Source of the DNA: Diadophis punctatus similis
Taxonomy: Eukaryota; Chordata; Lepidosauria; Squamata; Dipsadidae
Length of the DNA stretch: 64,000 nt
Direction: 5' to 3'
Assembly (NCBI GenBank): GCA_023053685.1
Contig: JALIGW010000001.1
Coordinates: 156,756,047-156,820,046 of the forward strand
Positions within the stretch are counted from its first letter, which is position 1. Each line of letters begins with the position of its first letter. The notes beneath the pieces were generated by a model, which did not search any database, was not told where the DNA came from, and worked only from the letters and a program-made list of their open reading frames with translations. The translations under genes and the position numbers were made by a program. Positions 32,918-44,400 of the stretch are shown one piece after another.

Positions 32918-33795
32918 CCAGCTTGCAGACATAAACCTGTGCCCCGCTTTTCATATATAGCCAATCTAATAATGCACAATTGTCTTTGCGGTCTTCCTAC
33001 CTGGTTCATCCCTGAGCCTTCAGACATACATAAGAACGGATTTAGAGTCACAATTTTGACTTTTTAAACCATACTCTGCAGACACCACCACCACCACCCC
33101 GTCTTTACCACATCTTCGTGTTGATCCTGCTGATCTAAAAGCGAGTCTGAGTGAATAAATTAACATCAAAGGTTGGTGATCGTTTCATTTATTACATAAA
33201 ATATAGTCCCACAACATGTGATGTGTCAATGGGAAAAGTTATACTTCCCTCTACCCTACACAGTTCAATCATTTTAGTTCAAGGGATAACTGGAGCCACT
33301 TGTATGAATACTACAATCAACATCAGGGTTGGATCATCACTGGCTTATTTAAATTAAACACCCCCCCTTAGCACAATGAAGTTCTCACCACATAGATGCT
33401 AGATGAACAACATGTCTTACTCAGAGTAAAAATGTCGAAGACATCTGTAAAATAACCTCCAGATGCTAATAAAGATTACAAGCCTATCTTTAAAGCTTTC
33501 AGTCTCCACCTATACACAGTCAGAGAGTTTCAAAATAAGACTTAAGACAATTGTGAATTTTCCCAAGAGATGCTATGCTGTCAAAATCATTCCAGGGAAA
33601 CAGAAGAAAATGATTGGGGAAGACACAAAGAATCCCAGAACAATGTCAAGGGAATATGCAGGGCTCTTTCACTTTTAGCCAAGGTCAATGTTCACAATGC
33701 CACCTTCAAAAAATGGAATTCTTGGAAGAGTAACAAGGCTGAAGCCTTTGGTCACTTAAGAGAACATGGCACTCACCTCAAGTCTACCAAAAAGT
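32918..33795. other. Unassigned stretch
   Basis: No gene or recognised repeat. The overlapping frames at 33463-33893 lack domains, and one runs into the adjacent MITE. Confidence 0.5.
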
Positions 33796-33803
33796 ACCTA
33801 GAT

Positions 33804-33933
33804 CAGGGGTCTCCAACCTTGGCAACTTTAACCCTGGCGGACCTCAACTCCCAGAATTCCCCAGCCAGCTGGCTGGGGAATTCTGGGAGTTGAAGTCCTC
33901 CAGACTTAAAGTTGCCATGGTTTGAGACCCCTG
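33804..33933. mobile_element. Foldback hAT-type MITE, copy 2
   Basis: The ends CAGGGGTCTCCAACCTTGG and GGTTTGAGACCCCTG are inverted. The centre is palindromic ('ggggaattctgggagttgaa'). Flanks acctagat and acctaatt match at six of eight positions. The element is 130 bp and noncoding. Confidence 0.87.
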
Positions 33934-33941
33934 ACCTAATT

Positions 33942-35180
33942 GACCCTCCAGATCTCTGGAGGAATATTCTACTGACAGAGGAATCAAAAGTGGAATTATG
34001 TCTACATGGTATTGTTACATCTGGCGGAAACCAATCAAGTCAAGTCTCTCTACTTCAGACCCCCACCAGCAAAATGAAGCCTTGACAAATAGTTACATTA
34101 ATCCTGTTGAAAGAATAATATAAAAAAATAATAATTAGCTCAAAGTATAAAATCATAGCAATACTATTAAAATGTTAAGTTTAAGATTTGAAATTTGTAA
34201 ACCTATGAAGTGATGAGTCAGAATAATAAATAAGCTAAGCTGAAATTTAAAACCATGTCACCAAAATCTATGCATAAACCATTAATATTAATATTGTGCT
34301 CATAGGGATTATAATGGTGTGGTATTGAGTAAAAAAGTATACAGAAGAGTGATTATAATTTAAAAGTCTAAAGAGTTAAATAGACAAATTGGAACAATGG
34401 ATTTGGTTGATAATAATAATAACTCAGCATGGAATTTACAATTAGTAGTGGTGTGAAAAACAATATCTAAGTACTTGAATAGCTTGACTTACGGTATTCA
34501 GTTAATGACATGTTGCTTAAGGTGTTTAGCAAGCATCATAATCTTAGGTTTGGAGGAACTGTCTTTGTATATTTCTTCTTGACAATACTCAGCAATAAAA
34601 TAAACATCTTATTTTATTTGCCTATTTATTACATTTATATGCCATCCATCTCACAATCCAAAGTATGAAGAGTGTAAACCAAACACACTATTCATAAAAA
34701 GGTCATATCAACTGCTGTTTGAGGGCCTCGACAACTTGCCATCATTGATGATAGCATGAGTTGTGCTTTGTATCAGGAGAATATCAAACCATCTGTCGAA
34801 CAGCTGTAGCACAAGGGGGTCTTGAAGCAAGACCTTGATCCCAAATGCACAAGCAGGGGTACAAGAGAATGGATGAAGAGGAATAAATCTATGTTTTGGA
34901 ATTGCCAAGCCAAATTCCAGAACTAAATCCCATAAACATATTGTGGTTGGATCTGAAATGAACATTTCTTGCTGGAAACCTCTCAACTGTTATGGAGTTG
35001 AAGCAGTTTGCCCTGGAGGAATGGGGCAAAATGGTTAAGAAAGGATGAGAGACATTGATTACTTATTGCAGGCAGCATCTGTTTGCAGTGATTGCAACTA
35101 AAAGTGTTAAATCAATGGTTTAATCTAATGAGAGTTATTACTCTTCCACATTGGCACAAAGTGTGGTAGATGACTTTGTT
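33942..35180. other. Unassigned AT-rich stretch
   Basis: No recognised gene or transposon. The 92-codon minus-strand frame at 34708-34986 has no domain that I recognise. Confidence 0.5.
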
Positions 35181-35930
35181 TATAGAATTCTTTATTGGCC
35201 AAGTGTGATTGGACACACAAGGAATTTGTTTTTGGTGCATATGCTCTCAGTGTACATAAAAGAAAAGATACATTTGCCAAGAATCATGAGGTACAACACT
35301 TAATGATTGTCATAGGGTACAAATAAGCAACCAGGAAACAATATTAATATAAATCATGAGGATACAAGCAACAAGTTACAGTCATACAGTCATAAGTGGG
35401 AGGAGATGGGTGATAGGAACGATGAGAAAAACTAATAGTAATAGTAATGCAGCCTAGTGAATAGTTTGACAGTGTTGAGGGAATTATTTGTTTAGCAGAG
35501 TGATGCCGTTTGGGGAAAAACTGTTCTTGTGTCTAGTTGTCTTGGTGTGCAGTGCTCTATAGCAACATTTTGAGGGTAGGAGTTGAAACAATTTATGTCC
35601 AGGATGCGAGGGGTCAGTAAATATTTTCACAGCCCTCTTTTTGACTCGTGCAGTATACAGGTCCTCAATGGAAGGCAGGTTGGCAGCAATTGTTTTTTCT
35701 GCAGTTCTGATTATCCTCTGAAGTCTGTTTCTGTCTTGTTGGGTTGCAGAACCGAACCATACAGTTATAGAGGTGCAGATGACAGACTCAATAATTCCTC
35801 TGTAGAACTGTATCAGCAGCTCCTTGGGAAGTTTGAGCTTCCTGAGTTGGCGCAGAAAGAACATTCTTTGTTGTGCTTTTTTGATGTCGTTTTTGATTAT
35901 GTTTATGGAATAAATGAAACAAGCACCAAA
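35181..35930 (-). mobile_element. 5'-truncated LINE of the CR1/L2/Rex group, minus strand
   Basis: The minus strand carries the C-terminal reverse-transcriptase coding end (35484 to about 35915). It is followed by a 3' UTR ending 'ggccaataaagaattctata' at 35181. It is the same family as 61050-61630, sharing 'tccaatcacacttggccaa' and 'gtgttgtacctcatgattctt'. It is about 750 bp and truncated at the 5' end, as usual for target-primed insertion. Confidence 0.85.
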
Positions 35931-35939
35931 TGTTGACAT
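35484..35939 (-). pseudogene. LINE reverse-transcriptase C-terminal fragment
   Basis: From about residue 15 the 151-codon frame is LINE protein. It contains KKAQQRMFFLRQLRKLKLP, IESVICTSITVWFGSATQQD, RLQRIIRTAEKTI and DPSHPGHKLFQLLPS, ending with the natural stop. This is the region after the catalytic fingers and palm in CR1/L2/Rex-type LINEs. The YxDD catalytic core is absent through 5' truncation. The first residues come from flanking DNA, so the ATG is not the original start. The frame is uninterrupted, which suggests a fairly young copy. Confidence 0.85.
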
Positions 35940-36131
35940 TGTTTGCTCACTTGGGTTCCCTTTATGTAGAACCCTCTTGAAGCTTTAGATTGCAAAGATA
36001 TGCAAAAATTTAGAAAATCCAACAGGATTATTTTCCCCACACAGAGATTTTACTTGCTTGCTTGCTTGCTTACATACTTACTTTGTTAGGGCTCATCCAC
36101 ACTGTTAAATTTTTATTGCCAAATTCCTCCA

Positions 36132-36900
36132 CCTGCTGGAGCAGGAGACCTTATACCATTTTTAATAAATTATTATCCAATCTCTTCTTGAAAATCTCCA
36201 ATGATGGGGCACTCACAATTTCTAGAGGAAGCCATTCCACTGATTAATTGTTTTCACTGTAAGGACATTTTTCTTTAGTTCTATGTTGGATCTCTCTTGA
36301 ACAATCTTCCACCCATTATTTCATGTCCTGTCCTCAGGTGCTGTGAAAAATAGGTTGGTCCTCTCTTCTCTGTGACAGCTCCTCAAATTTTGAAAGACTG
36401 CTATTACATCAGTAGTGGGTTCTAAAACCCTTTACTACCAGTTCGTGCGCACAAGCATGCATAGAAGCGTCCCAGGTAGGTGGGCGGAGCCTCCTGCCGC
36501 CGCAGCCGCTACCGGTTCTTAGAATGGGGCTGAACTGGGAGCAACCCACCGCTGTATTACATCATCTCTAGTCCTGCTCTTTCTCAATGTAGACATACTT
36601 AATTCCCGTAACCTTTCATTGCATAGTTTAGTCTCTAGTCCCCTAATCATCAATGTTGCTCTTCTCTGCATCCTTTCTATAGTCTCAACAGCTTTTATAT
36701 ATTGTGATGGACACAGTATTCCAAGTGTGATCTCACCAGTGCAGTATAAAGTGGTACTGTCACTTCATGTGATGTCGACAGTATCCTTCTGTTGATGCAT
36801 CCAAGAACTGCATTGGCTTTTTTGGTAGTTGCGGCACACATGCTGGCTCATATTTAAGTGTTGGTCCACTAGGACACTTACATCTCTCTCACAGTCATTG
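36132..36900 (-). mobile_element. CR1 LINE 3' region, minus strand, split by a hAT element
   Basis: The plus strand reads 'gcaggagaccttataccatt', 'catttttctttagttctatg', then after the hAT 'ctctgcatcctttctatag', 'agtgtgatctcaccagtgca' and 'tccaagaactgcattggc', the reverse of the CR1 3' coding end and UTR. The two halves rejoin around the element at 36410-36554, showing that the CR1 is older. Ends are approximate. Confidence 0.82.
36410..36554. mobile_element. Short hAT element nested in CR1
   Basis: It begins CAGTAGTGGGTTCTAAA, ends GAGCAACCCACCGCTG and has an exact tattacat duplication (36402-36409 and 36555-36562). At 145 bp it is the shortest member of the 'CAGGGGTGGGTTC' group here. Confidence 0.93.
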
Positions 36901-36959
36901 GTCAACACTCCAAAGCTTGACTTATGAACAGCTCCTGCATTAACAAATCCATGCCACAC

Positions 36960-37699
36960 AGACAGGAAAAAATAAATTGTTGCCTATTCTCTCATTTCCC
37001 TATGTTCTAAAGTGTACACACATTTTATAAAAACTTGGAGCTGTGGGTGTGAGCAGAAAGCTGATTTCATCAAGACATTGCTTTCTCTTTATATACTTTC
37101 CAATTGGAAATTACTATGATGGCAGCTTGGCAACCAGGCTTTTTTCCAAAGTAGTTTTAATTAAAAAGAAAAGGAAAAAAGATATGAAATGCCTTTTGGC
37201 CACCTCCTGCCAGTATGCATTGTTGGTTTGTATCTTTTTTTGCCTTCTGCTTTTCTAGGATAGATTTAAATCTCAATCCTGAGAATTCATAGGCTTAAGG
37301 CTATTAATGGCTCTTATCTCCCAAGGTTTAGAGTATTGTTTTGCTTCAAAAATGGAGAGAGAGCAAGCTGAAAAGAAGCCTCCTCTCCAAATGAGAATTG
37401 CTTTGATACTTAAGATTAGGAACCAGGAAAGTGTCTGCCCAAATGTGTATTGCTCTTAAGAAGCAAGGCTGTAACCAAGATGGGGGAGGATGACAAACAT
37501 TGGATGGGGACAGACCTCAATCATTTTCTCAAACCTCAACTTTCTTAACTTTACTTAACTAGGCAGAATTTTGCCAGTATTTCATTTTTTTTGTGCTGTA
37601 ATCTCTGCTGGCTCTGTAGCCTGATGTGGGTATCTCAACAAGCAATGGGATTTCTGCTCAATATGCCAGCCTAACTACCTGCCTCCTTCCCCTAGCTTC
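36960..37699. other. Unassigned stretch
   Basis: No recognised gene or transposon. Confidence 0.5.
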
Positions 37700-38505
37700 T
37701 CTGTCTTGCTGTGTCCACTTGGTGCAGTATCTCAACTCTGAGAATTTTTGCAGCAACACAAGGCTCGTCTGCCTGGAATCCACACTGTATATCGGACATT
37801 AATACAATTGAGCAGATCCAGAGGTATTTCACAAAAAGAGTACTCCAATCCTCTGCTCACAATAGAATCCCTTATGCCAGGTGTCTCCAACCTTGGCAAC
37901 TTTAAGACTTGTAGACTTCAACGCCCAGAATTCATCAGCCAGCAAAGCTGGCAGAGGAACTCTGGGAGTTGAAGTCCACAAGTCTTAAAGTTGCCAAGGT
38001 TGGAGACCCCTGCCTTATGCCACCAGGCTCGAAATTTTGGAGTTGGACAACTTGGAACTACACTGCCTATGGTCTGATCTAAGCATAGTACACAGAATTG
38101 TCTGCTACAACGTCCTACCTGTCAACATCTAATTCAGCTTCAACCTCAATAATACATGGGCAAACAATAGATACAAACTCAAGGTAAACCGCTCCAAACT
38201 CGACTGCAGAAAATACGACTTCAGCAACAGAGTGGTCAATGCCTTGAATGCTCTACCTGAATCCGTTGTTACATCCTCAAACCCCCACAGCTTCAACCTT
38301 AAACTGTCTACCGTGGACCTCACTCAATTCCTAAGAGGTTCGTAAAGTGGGCGTGCATAAGCGCACCAGTATGCCTACCGTCCCTGTCCTACTGTCCCCA
38401 TTTATTTGTGCTCATTTCCTGTGTTCATGTCCATATTTATACTTATACCTGTTATCTCGTATATGTTTGACAAACTAAATAAATAAAAATAAATAAATAA
38501 AGGCT
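37700..38505 (+). pseudogene. 5'-truncated LINE (CR1 superfamily), 3' coding end and UTR, split by a MITE
   Basis: It matches 43238-43884 over its length. The coding remnant has the IEQIQRYFTKRV segment near 37807, then after the MITE a frame ending near 38345 with SKLDCRKYDFSNRVVNA and VDLTQFLRGS. An in-frame stop replaces a residue near 38130, and the frame is also broken by the insertion. The 3' UTR ('ctaccgtccctgtcctac') ends in (AAATA)n near 38505. It is a dead copy. Confidence 0.82.
37878..38012. mobile_element. Foldback hAT-type MITE, copy 3, nested in a LINE
   Basis: The ends CAGGTGTCTCCAACCTTGG and CCAAGGTTGGAGACCCCTG flank a foldback 135-bp body. The 8-bp duplication ccttatgc is exact (37870-37877 and 38013-38020) and lies in LINE coding sequence. 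Confidence 0.94.
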
Positions 38506-38925
38506 GCCAGCCAGTCTCAGCAACTCTAGCATCTAGTTTGCAACGTGAATACTAAGGAGAGGGGCAAAGTCCTCACAGTGAGCCAGCTTGTCTAAATGCC
38601 TAAAAACTATAACCCTCAGACATTCATATTTGCTATATTATGCTTTATATGCCACACAACCAAACAATGCTCTAAGTGGTTTACAAAACAAGACAAACAT
38701 TGGAATAGAAACAATGACTTTAAGAGCTCCCAGAAACTAAGCAACAGATCTTTCCTTAGAGAAGATAACCTTATCAACCAGTTATATGACCCTCATGATA
38801 CCCTGCAAAACTCAAGGACCAGGCAAGGTAAATCAATTGACATTCTTCAGTGCTGTTCCCAGGAGAAACCAAGTTTGCCAGTGTGTTATGCCAAATATGC
38901 TAAGCCGAGAAAGCAGGTGGGAAAG
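38506..38925. other. Unassigned stretch
   Basis: Short single-copy DNA. The 110-codon plus-strand frame at 38596-38928 shows no domain; a snRNA, tRNA or exon assignment is not supported. Confidence 0.45.
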
Positions 38926-39182
<257 letters not shown>

Positions 39183-39777
39183 GATATTTTTTTAAAAAAA
39201 TATTTATTTTATTTATTTATTTTGTCAAGCATACATAACAGTAATGATGAACCTTTTTTTCCTTGGGTGCCAAAAGCACGCAGACGCACGCTATTGCGCA
39301 TATGCGAGTGCCCACACCCATAATTTAATGCCCCCCTGTGCATGCACGCATGATCCCCCTGCTCCCCATTTCCCGACTTCGGGTGGGCCCGGTAAGCCCA
39401 TTTTTTGCCCTCCCCAGGCTCCAGAGGTTTTCTTGGAGCTGGGGAGGGTGAAAACAGCTTCCCCCACCCCCCCGGAGGCCCTCTGGAGGCCCTCCAGAGG
39501 CTGAAAACGCCCTCCCAGAGCCTCCGCACAAGCCGAAAATCAGCTGGCCGGCGTGCACATGTGCACTGGAGCTGAATTAGGGCAACGGCTCACGTGCCGG
39601 CAGATATGGCTCCACGTGCCACCTGTGGCACGCGTGCCATAGGTTCGCCATCACTGATATATAAGATAACAGATAAAGGTATAAACATGATTTTGAATAC
39701 ATGAAAAGGATACGAATTTTTTTTTAAAGGGACATTAGGACAGGGACGGTAGGCATGTTGGTGCGCTTATGCACGCA
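39183..39777 (-). mobile_element. LINE 3' UTR (same family as 43238), minus strand, split by a hAT
   Basis: The plus strand begins with A/T-rich tail sequence and 'tttattttgtcaagcatac'. After the hAT at 39239-39656 it resumes with 'acaggtataaac'-like sequence and 'aggacagggacggtaggcat' and ends 'gcgcttatgcacgc', the complement of the UTR at 38340-38480. It retains no coding sequence. Confidence 0.75.
39239..39656 (+). mobile_element. hAT nonautonomous element, 'CAGTGATGGCGAACC' family, copy 2
   Basis: It begins CAGTAATGATGAACC and ends GGTTCGCCATCACTG. Flanks atacataa and atatataa match at seven of eight bases. The body ('gagtgcccacacccataatt', 'cgtgccacctgtggcac') is shared with 6080 and 45957. 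Confidence 0.88.
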
Positions 39778-41330
39778 GTAAAGAAGCTATCTGGGGAAAA
39801 CTTGGCAGGCTCATGTCCTAAAAGGCTTCCTGTGCCTGCTATTTCCATTCTCATCTGCCACAAATCAATGCAGCTGCAGCATCTTGATGCTATAGCATAT
39901 GGTCAGGACTTCTTTTTTTAAAAAAAAAAAACCATCGCTTCCTTTTCTTTTTTAAAATCAAATCTCAAATCTTGAAGCAACCCAAATTGGATCAGATCAG
40001 ATTGCCTCCAAATCCTGAACTACAAAATCATATTGAATCATGTCAGCTCCAGCCTCAAATTTCCATTTTGGACTGGTTGAGAGGCAATTTGCATAGGTCT
40101 ACTAATTATAGCCTTGCTCCTCTGAATGCCCTTTCACACTCCCAGGCAAAATTATAATTGAAACCCAAGGAAATGTTTGAACTATTCTTACCCAGCATTT
40201 CATACTTTACTTTTTTTTAGAGAAAAAAAACCCGATTTGCTATGTCATGTGGAATGCTATTCCTTCTTTGGCTGCATACATTCAAGATTTGTATATACTT
40301 CTGAAAATTTAAAGAGAGGAAATAAATAAACATCTGTGTTTTATAATGTATTCATTGTGTAAACATTGGCAACTCTGGAATCTATCTATGCTTGCTCTTT
40401 GGATTGAATAAACTGAAGCCTTTCACTCTGATGCTTGGTTTGTTGCTAATGTAGAGTATTCTCACAAAACAGCCCAGTCTCATGCAATTCATTGTGCACA
40501 TTCAAGCTCTGGTTGCAGATTTCAGTTTGGGAAAACATTCTTGATTTATCCAGGTGTTTTGAAGAAACCAGAAAATCTCATTTTAAAAATGTTTAATGTT
40601 ACTAGGATTTATATGTGCAGATGAAAGACTGGGGCCACTGTATGCCCCAGAAAGTTTTCTTGGCATAATGTACCATGCCCTCCTTGATTGGTATAAGGGT
40701 CATTTAAAAAGAATTGCGTTTTGTACTCTTTCAGTTAAAATAACCTTTAGATTTCTTCCGGCTATACCTACCTTTTGTGCATTAACCTAGCTTTTCCAAA
40801 TTTATACACTTCCAAATGGTAGGTTGGCTAGGTCAGGCAGTGACTCACATACAGAATAAAGGGAAGAACATTATGACAAAAATTAACATTTTTATTAGGG
40901 CATAAGCGGTGACAGATCAGAAGTAAATTCTGATCTCTATCACAATAAAGTCACAAAACTATTTGTGATTTTGACTTTAATTTATCAATGCATGCACTAC
41001 TCCACTCTGATAAGGAGTTTCATGCCCTAGGTGTGCTTATTATTTTTATTGTTTATTAACCAAACAGAAAGTGGAAATATTCCTGTTTGACTTTGCTAAT
41101 ATGCTCCATTTCACACTGTAGCTAGTGTGAGAGAACAAACTGGTTTTTGACTAGTCTGTTGTCATCTTGTCCTATAATTCTGTTTGTACTTCAGGAAAGG
41201 GAAAAGGTCCACATTACAATTTTCCTGGAGGCCTTCCAAATATCTGGACTTCTAAGTCCTAGAACTTTTAGTTGGGAGCTAATCCATACATTTGGAGGGC
41301 TTTTAGAGTGGGGAAGGCTGATCTACGATG
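39778..41330. other. Unassigned stretch
   Basis: About 1.5 kb with no recognised gene or repeat. Short ORFs only. Confidence 0.5.
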
Positions 41331-41338
41331 ATCTAGGA

Positions 41339-41786
41339 CAGGGGTGTCAAACTTGCAGCACGTGGCCTGGATCAGGGGTGGGTTTCACTTACCTTCGTCA
41401 CCAGTTCGCGTCGTGTGGAGGAGCTCATCAGCTGTGCTTCAGGCGAAGAAATAAAGGTCAGTATTAACCCAGGAGCGGGCGGGAGGACTTTTTTCAAAGC
41501 ACAGAACGCTGAGAAGCCATCCAAACACAGAAAAATCAGCCAAAAATTCAGAAAAAAAGATGGCGGCAAGCACGGACCGGCACAAACAGAACCGGATCCG
41601 TGATGCCAAAATTATGTCACCAGCAGGTCACTAACGGTTTGGGCGATCTGGTCCGAACTGGGAGGAACCCACCCCTGGCCTGGATGCGTTACGCACTGGC
41701 CACGTCCACTCTCAGTTTAGCAAAGTGGGAAAAAGTCACAATATGTCACATGACGACAACGTAACGCCGTGAGTTTGACACCCCTG
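41339..41786. mobile_element. hAT element, 'CAGGGGTGTCAAACT' family, host of a nested element
   Basis: It begins CAGGGGTGTCAAACTTG, ends GAGTTTGACACCCCTG and is flanked by atctagga and atctacga (seven of eight). Without the inner element it is only about 135 bp, as at 3901. The two halves ('gcacgtggcctggat' and 'gatgcgttacgcactgg') rejoin around the insertion. Confidence 0.9.
41373..41677. mobile_element. hAT element, 'CAGGGGTGGGTTTC' ends, nested in another hAT
   Basis: It begins CAGGGGTGGGTTTCACTT, ends GAGGAACCCACCCCTG and has an exact gcctggat duplication (41365-41372 and 41678-41685) made of the outer element's sequence. It is closely related to 53753-54111 ('agctgtgcttc.ggc.aagaaataaagg'). 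Confidence 0.94.
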
Positions 41787-41794
41787 ATCTACGA

Positions 41795-43183
41795 TCAGTA
41801 TTCAACAAGTGTCCTAGAAGGCGGGGGGGGGGAGTAAAAGGCAACTATATTTGTTGATTTACACCAATATTAAACTTGTACAAAGTGCTTTGCAATCCTT
41901 ATTTATATTCATAAAGATGCTGCAAAGCAGATAATATATGCATTTTATAGGGGTCTTCCTTCATATGGACATTTAAATTCAGGCTCAGTGCTTCATTCTA
42001 AGGTCACTCTATTCTTTATAAAAAATCAGCACTAATAAAGAAAAAAACCCTACTCATTCTGCAGGAGGCATAGAAAATTTATAAGAAGGGAGATGTAATG
42101 GAAGAAATTGTTTATTTGTTTGTTTGCTTTTATAAAGCCCATTCGGGAGGAACATCAGTATATCTACCATACATCAGTTATCTAGCTTACGCCAGTTAAG
42201 CTGATGCTGTGGCCGTCCTTTGTTAGAAATTAATGTGCGCAATAAAGTTTTACATTTTTCATATGTTTTGAAGTATGTGGGCTATAATTCTTTTGACTGC
42301 ATAATTACTTTTTGCAGAGAAGAAAAATGAGATGCTTAGTCCTTCGTAAATAACTCTGAAAGAAAACTCAGAACAACAGTTTCTTGCTTATTTTATCATG
42401 GCAAACTTAACACATAAATATTTCTTTGGAAATATCTTCGGGTGTGTGTTTATCTGAAGATGTATTATTTAAAAAAAATAAATTGAGGTTCTTCCATATA
42501 ATTTTTCTTAGAGAAAAAAAGAAAGAAAAGGCCTACAGGGATCACATACAAGAAAGAGTGCAATTCTGATAAGAAAAAAAAAAACCCCAAGAGAAGATGC
42601 CTTAGGGGCCATTTTTACTTGCCCATCGTTTGCAGTGAGCTACAGAAGCAACTCTGCTTAAGCTACCATAGGTTGGTTTACTTTGTGGAAACAAAGGGAA
42701 GGGCTTTTTCTCAGGTGTGTGGGGGGAGGGGGGATTAAAAACAATCAAGGTCAAACCGTGTTCCCATTTTTAGGTTCAAGTCTTACCATTTTGGCACTTT
42801 TGACTCTCTGGGACAGCCTTCAGATTGATTGCAATGGCTATTGGCATTTTTCTTTTTTCTTTTATCCCAGCTCAGGGCATTTCACTTTGCCTTTTGTTTC
42901 ATAGCTTTTACTCTTCCTCCTTTCTTATCTCATTCTTTCACGGCTTAAATTTCAGGGTTATTCTCATGTAAAGCAAGTCCTGAATCAAATAACTAAGATC
43001 TCACTTCTACAGAGAACTTGTTATTGAACATGATATAGGATTTTGCTGTACATAAAGAGGTAATTTAAACCTCTAATTTCAGTAAGATTTCTGGTCGGGT
43101 AGTCCCAAAATGTCTGCAGGCTAAGCAGATAGAAATCATATGCTGACCTAAGCTGCATTAACAAAGGGATACAATCAAAATCA
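41795..43183. other. Unassigned stretch
   Basis: About 1.4 kb with no recognised gene or transposon. A poly(G) run lies at 41823. Confidence 0.5.
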
Positions 43184-43237
43184 AGTGAGGTACTAATACC
43201 ACTCTATAAAGCCTTAATAAGACCACACCTAGAATAC

Positions 43238-43884
43238 CGGTAATATCACACTACTAACCAGAGCATACAAAACATTTGCCACACCAATCCTTGAATACAG
43301 CTCATCTGTCTGGAACCCACACCACATATTGGACATAAATACATTAGAAAGTGTCCAGAGATACTTTACAAGAAGAGTCCTCCACTCCTCTACTCGCAAC
43401 AGAATACCTTACGCAACCAAACTTGAAATCCTGGGCTTAGAAAGCTTAGAACTACGTCGCCTTCAGCACAACCTAAGCATAGCTCATAAAATTATCTGCT
43501 ACAACGTCCTTCCTGTCAACGACTACTTCAGCTTCAACCACAACAATACACGAGCACACAACAGATACAAACTCAAAGTGAACTGCTCCAAACTTGACTG
43601 TAGAAAATATGACTTTAGCAACAGAGTGGTAAATGCCTGGAACTCACTACCTGACTCTGTGGTACCAAACCCCCAAAACTTTACCCTTAGACTGTCCACT
43701 GTTGACCTCACCCAATTCCTAAGAGGTCAGTAAGGGGCATGCATAAGTGCACCAGCGTGCCTACCGTCCCTGTCCTAATGTTCCCTCTTATCAGTACTCA
43801 TCTTATATATATAAACAATGTTATATCTATGTATATTACCAACACGTACTTGACAAAAATAAATAAATAAAAATAAATAAAATA
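43238..43884 (+). mobile_element. LINE (CR1 superfamily, second family) inserted in CR1
   Basis: This 647-bp, 5'-truncated LINE carries the 3' end of its ORF, a UTR ('ctaccgtccctgtcctaat') and an (AAATA)n tail. A short direct repeat, aatac (43233-43237 and 43885-43889), flanks it, and CR1 sequence is continuous across it. It is the same family as 37700 and 39183. Confidence 0.85.
43329..43733 (+). pseudogene. LINE reverse-transcriptase C-terminal fragment (134 codons, uninterrupted)
   Basis: The frame reads through LESVQRYFTRRVLHSSTRNR, LEILGLESLELRRLQHNLS, CSKLDCRKYDFSNRVVNAWN and VDLTQFLRGQ to the natural stop. This is the thumb/C-terminal part of CR1-superfamily LINE proteins. The catalytic core and endonuclease are missing through 5' truncation, so it is inactive. 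The clean frame contrasts with the broken copy at 37700 and implies a younger insertion. Confidence 0.87.
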
Positions 43885-44400
43885 AATACTGCATCTAGTT
43901 TTGGTCTCCACACAATAAAAAAAGATGTTGAGACTCTAGAAAGAGTGCAGAGAAGAACAACCAGGATGATTAGGGGACTGGAGACTAAAACATATGAAGA
44001 ACGGTTGCAGGAACTGAACATGGCTAGTCTAGCGAAGAGAAGGACCAGGGGAGACATGATAGCAGTGTTCCAATATTTGAGAGGCTGCCACAGAGAGGAA
44101 GAGGGTCAAGCTATTTTCCAAGGCACTTGAAGGCAGACAAGGAATAATGGATGGAAACTGAACAAGGAGAGATTCAACCGAGAAATAAGGAGAAATTTTC
44201 TGACAGTGAGAACAATCAATGAATTGTTGCTTGCCTTCGGAAGTTGTGAGAACTTCATCACTGGAGGCTTTCAGGAAGAGATTGGACTGCCATTTGTCAA
44301 AAATGGTGTAGGGTCTCCTGCTTGGGTGGAAAGTTGGACTAGATGACCTACAAGGTCCCTTCCAACTCTGTTAATCTAATCTAATCTAATCTAATCTAAT

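Larger units (their letters stand above)
43184..44400 (+). mobile_element. CR1 LINE 3' end with a nested LINE and a (CTAAT)n tail
   Basis: The CR1 starts at about 43184 ('taaagccttaataagaccac'), is interrupted at 43238-43884 and resumes 'actgcatctagttttggtct'. The coding remnant after the interruption gives LERVQRRTTRMIRGLE and YEERLQELNMASLAKRR, a typical CR1 C-terminal segment. The UTR ends with 'aggtcccttccaactctg' and a (CTAAT)n tail at 44372-44400. Confidence 0.88.

Noticed and set aside
35583..35936. 117-codon plus-strand ORF
   Set aside because: It is a shadow of the real LINE frame on the minus strand.
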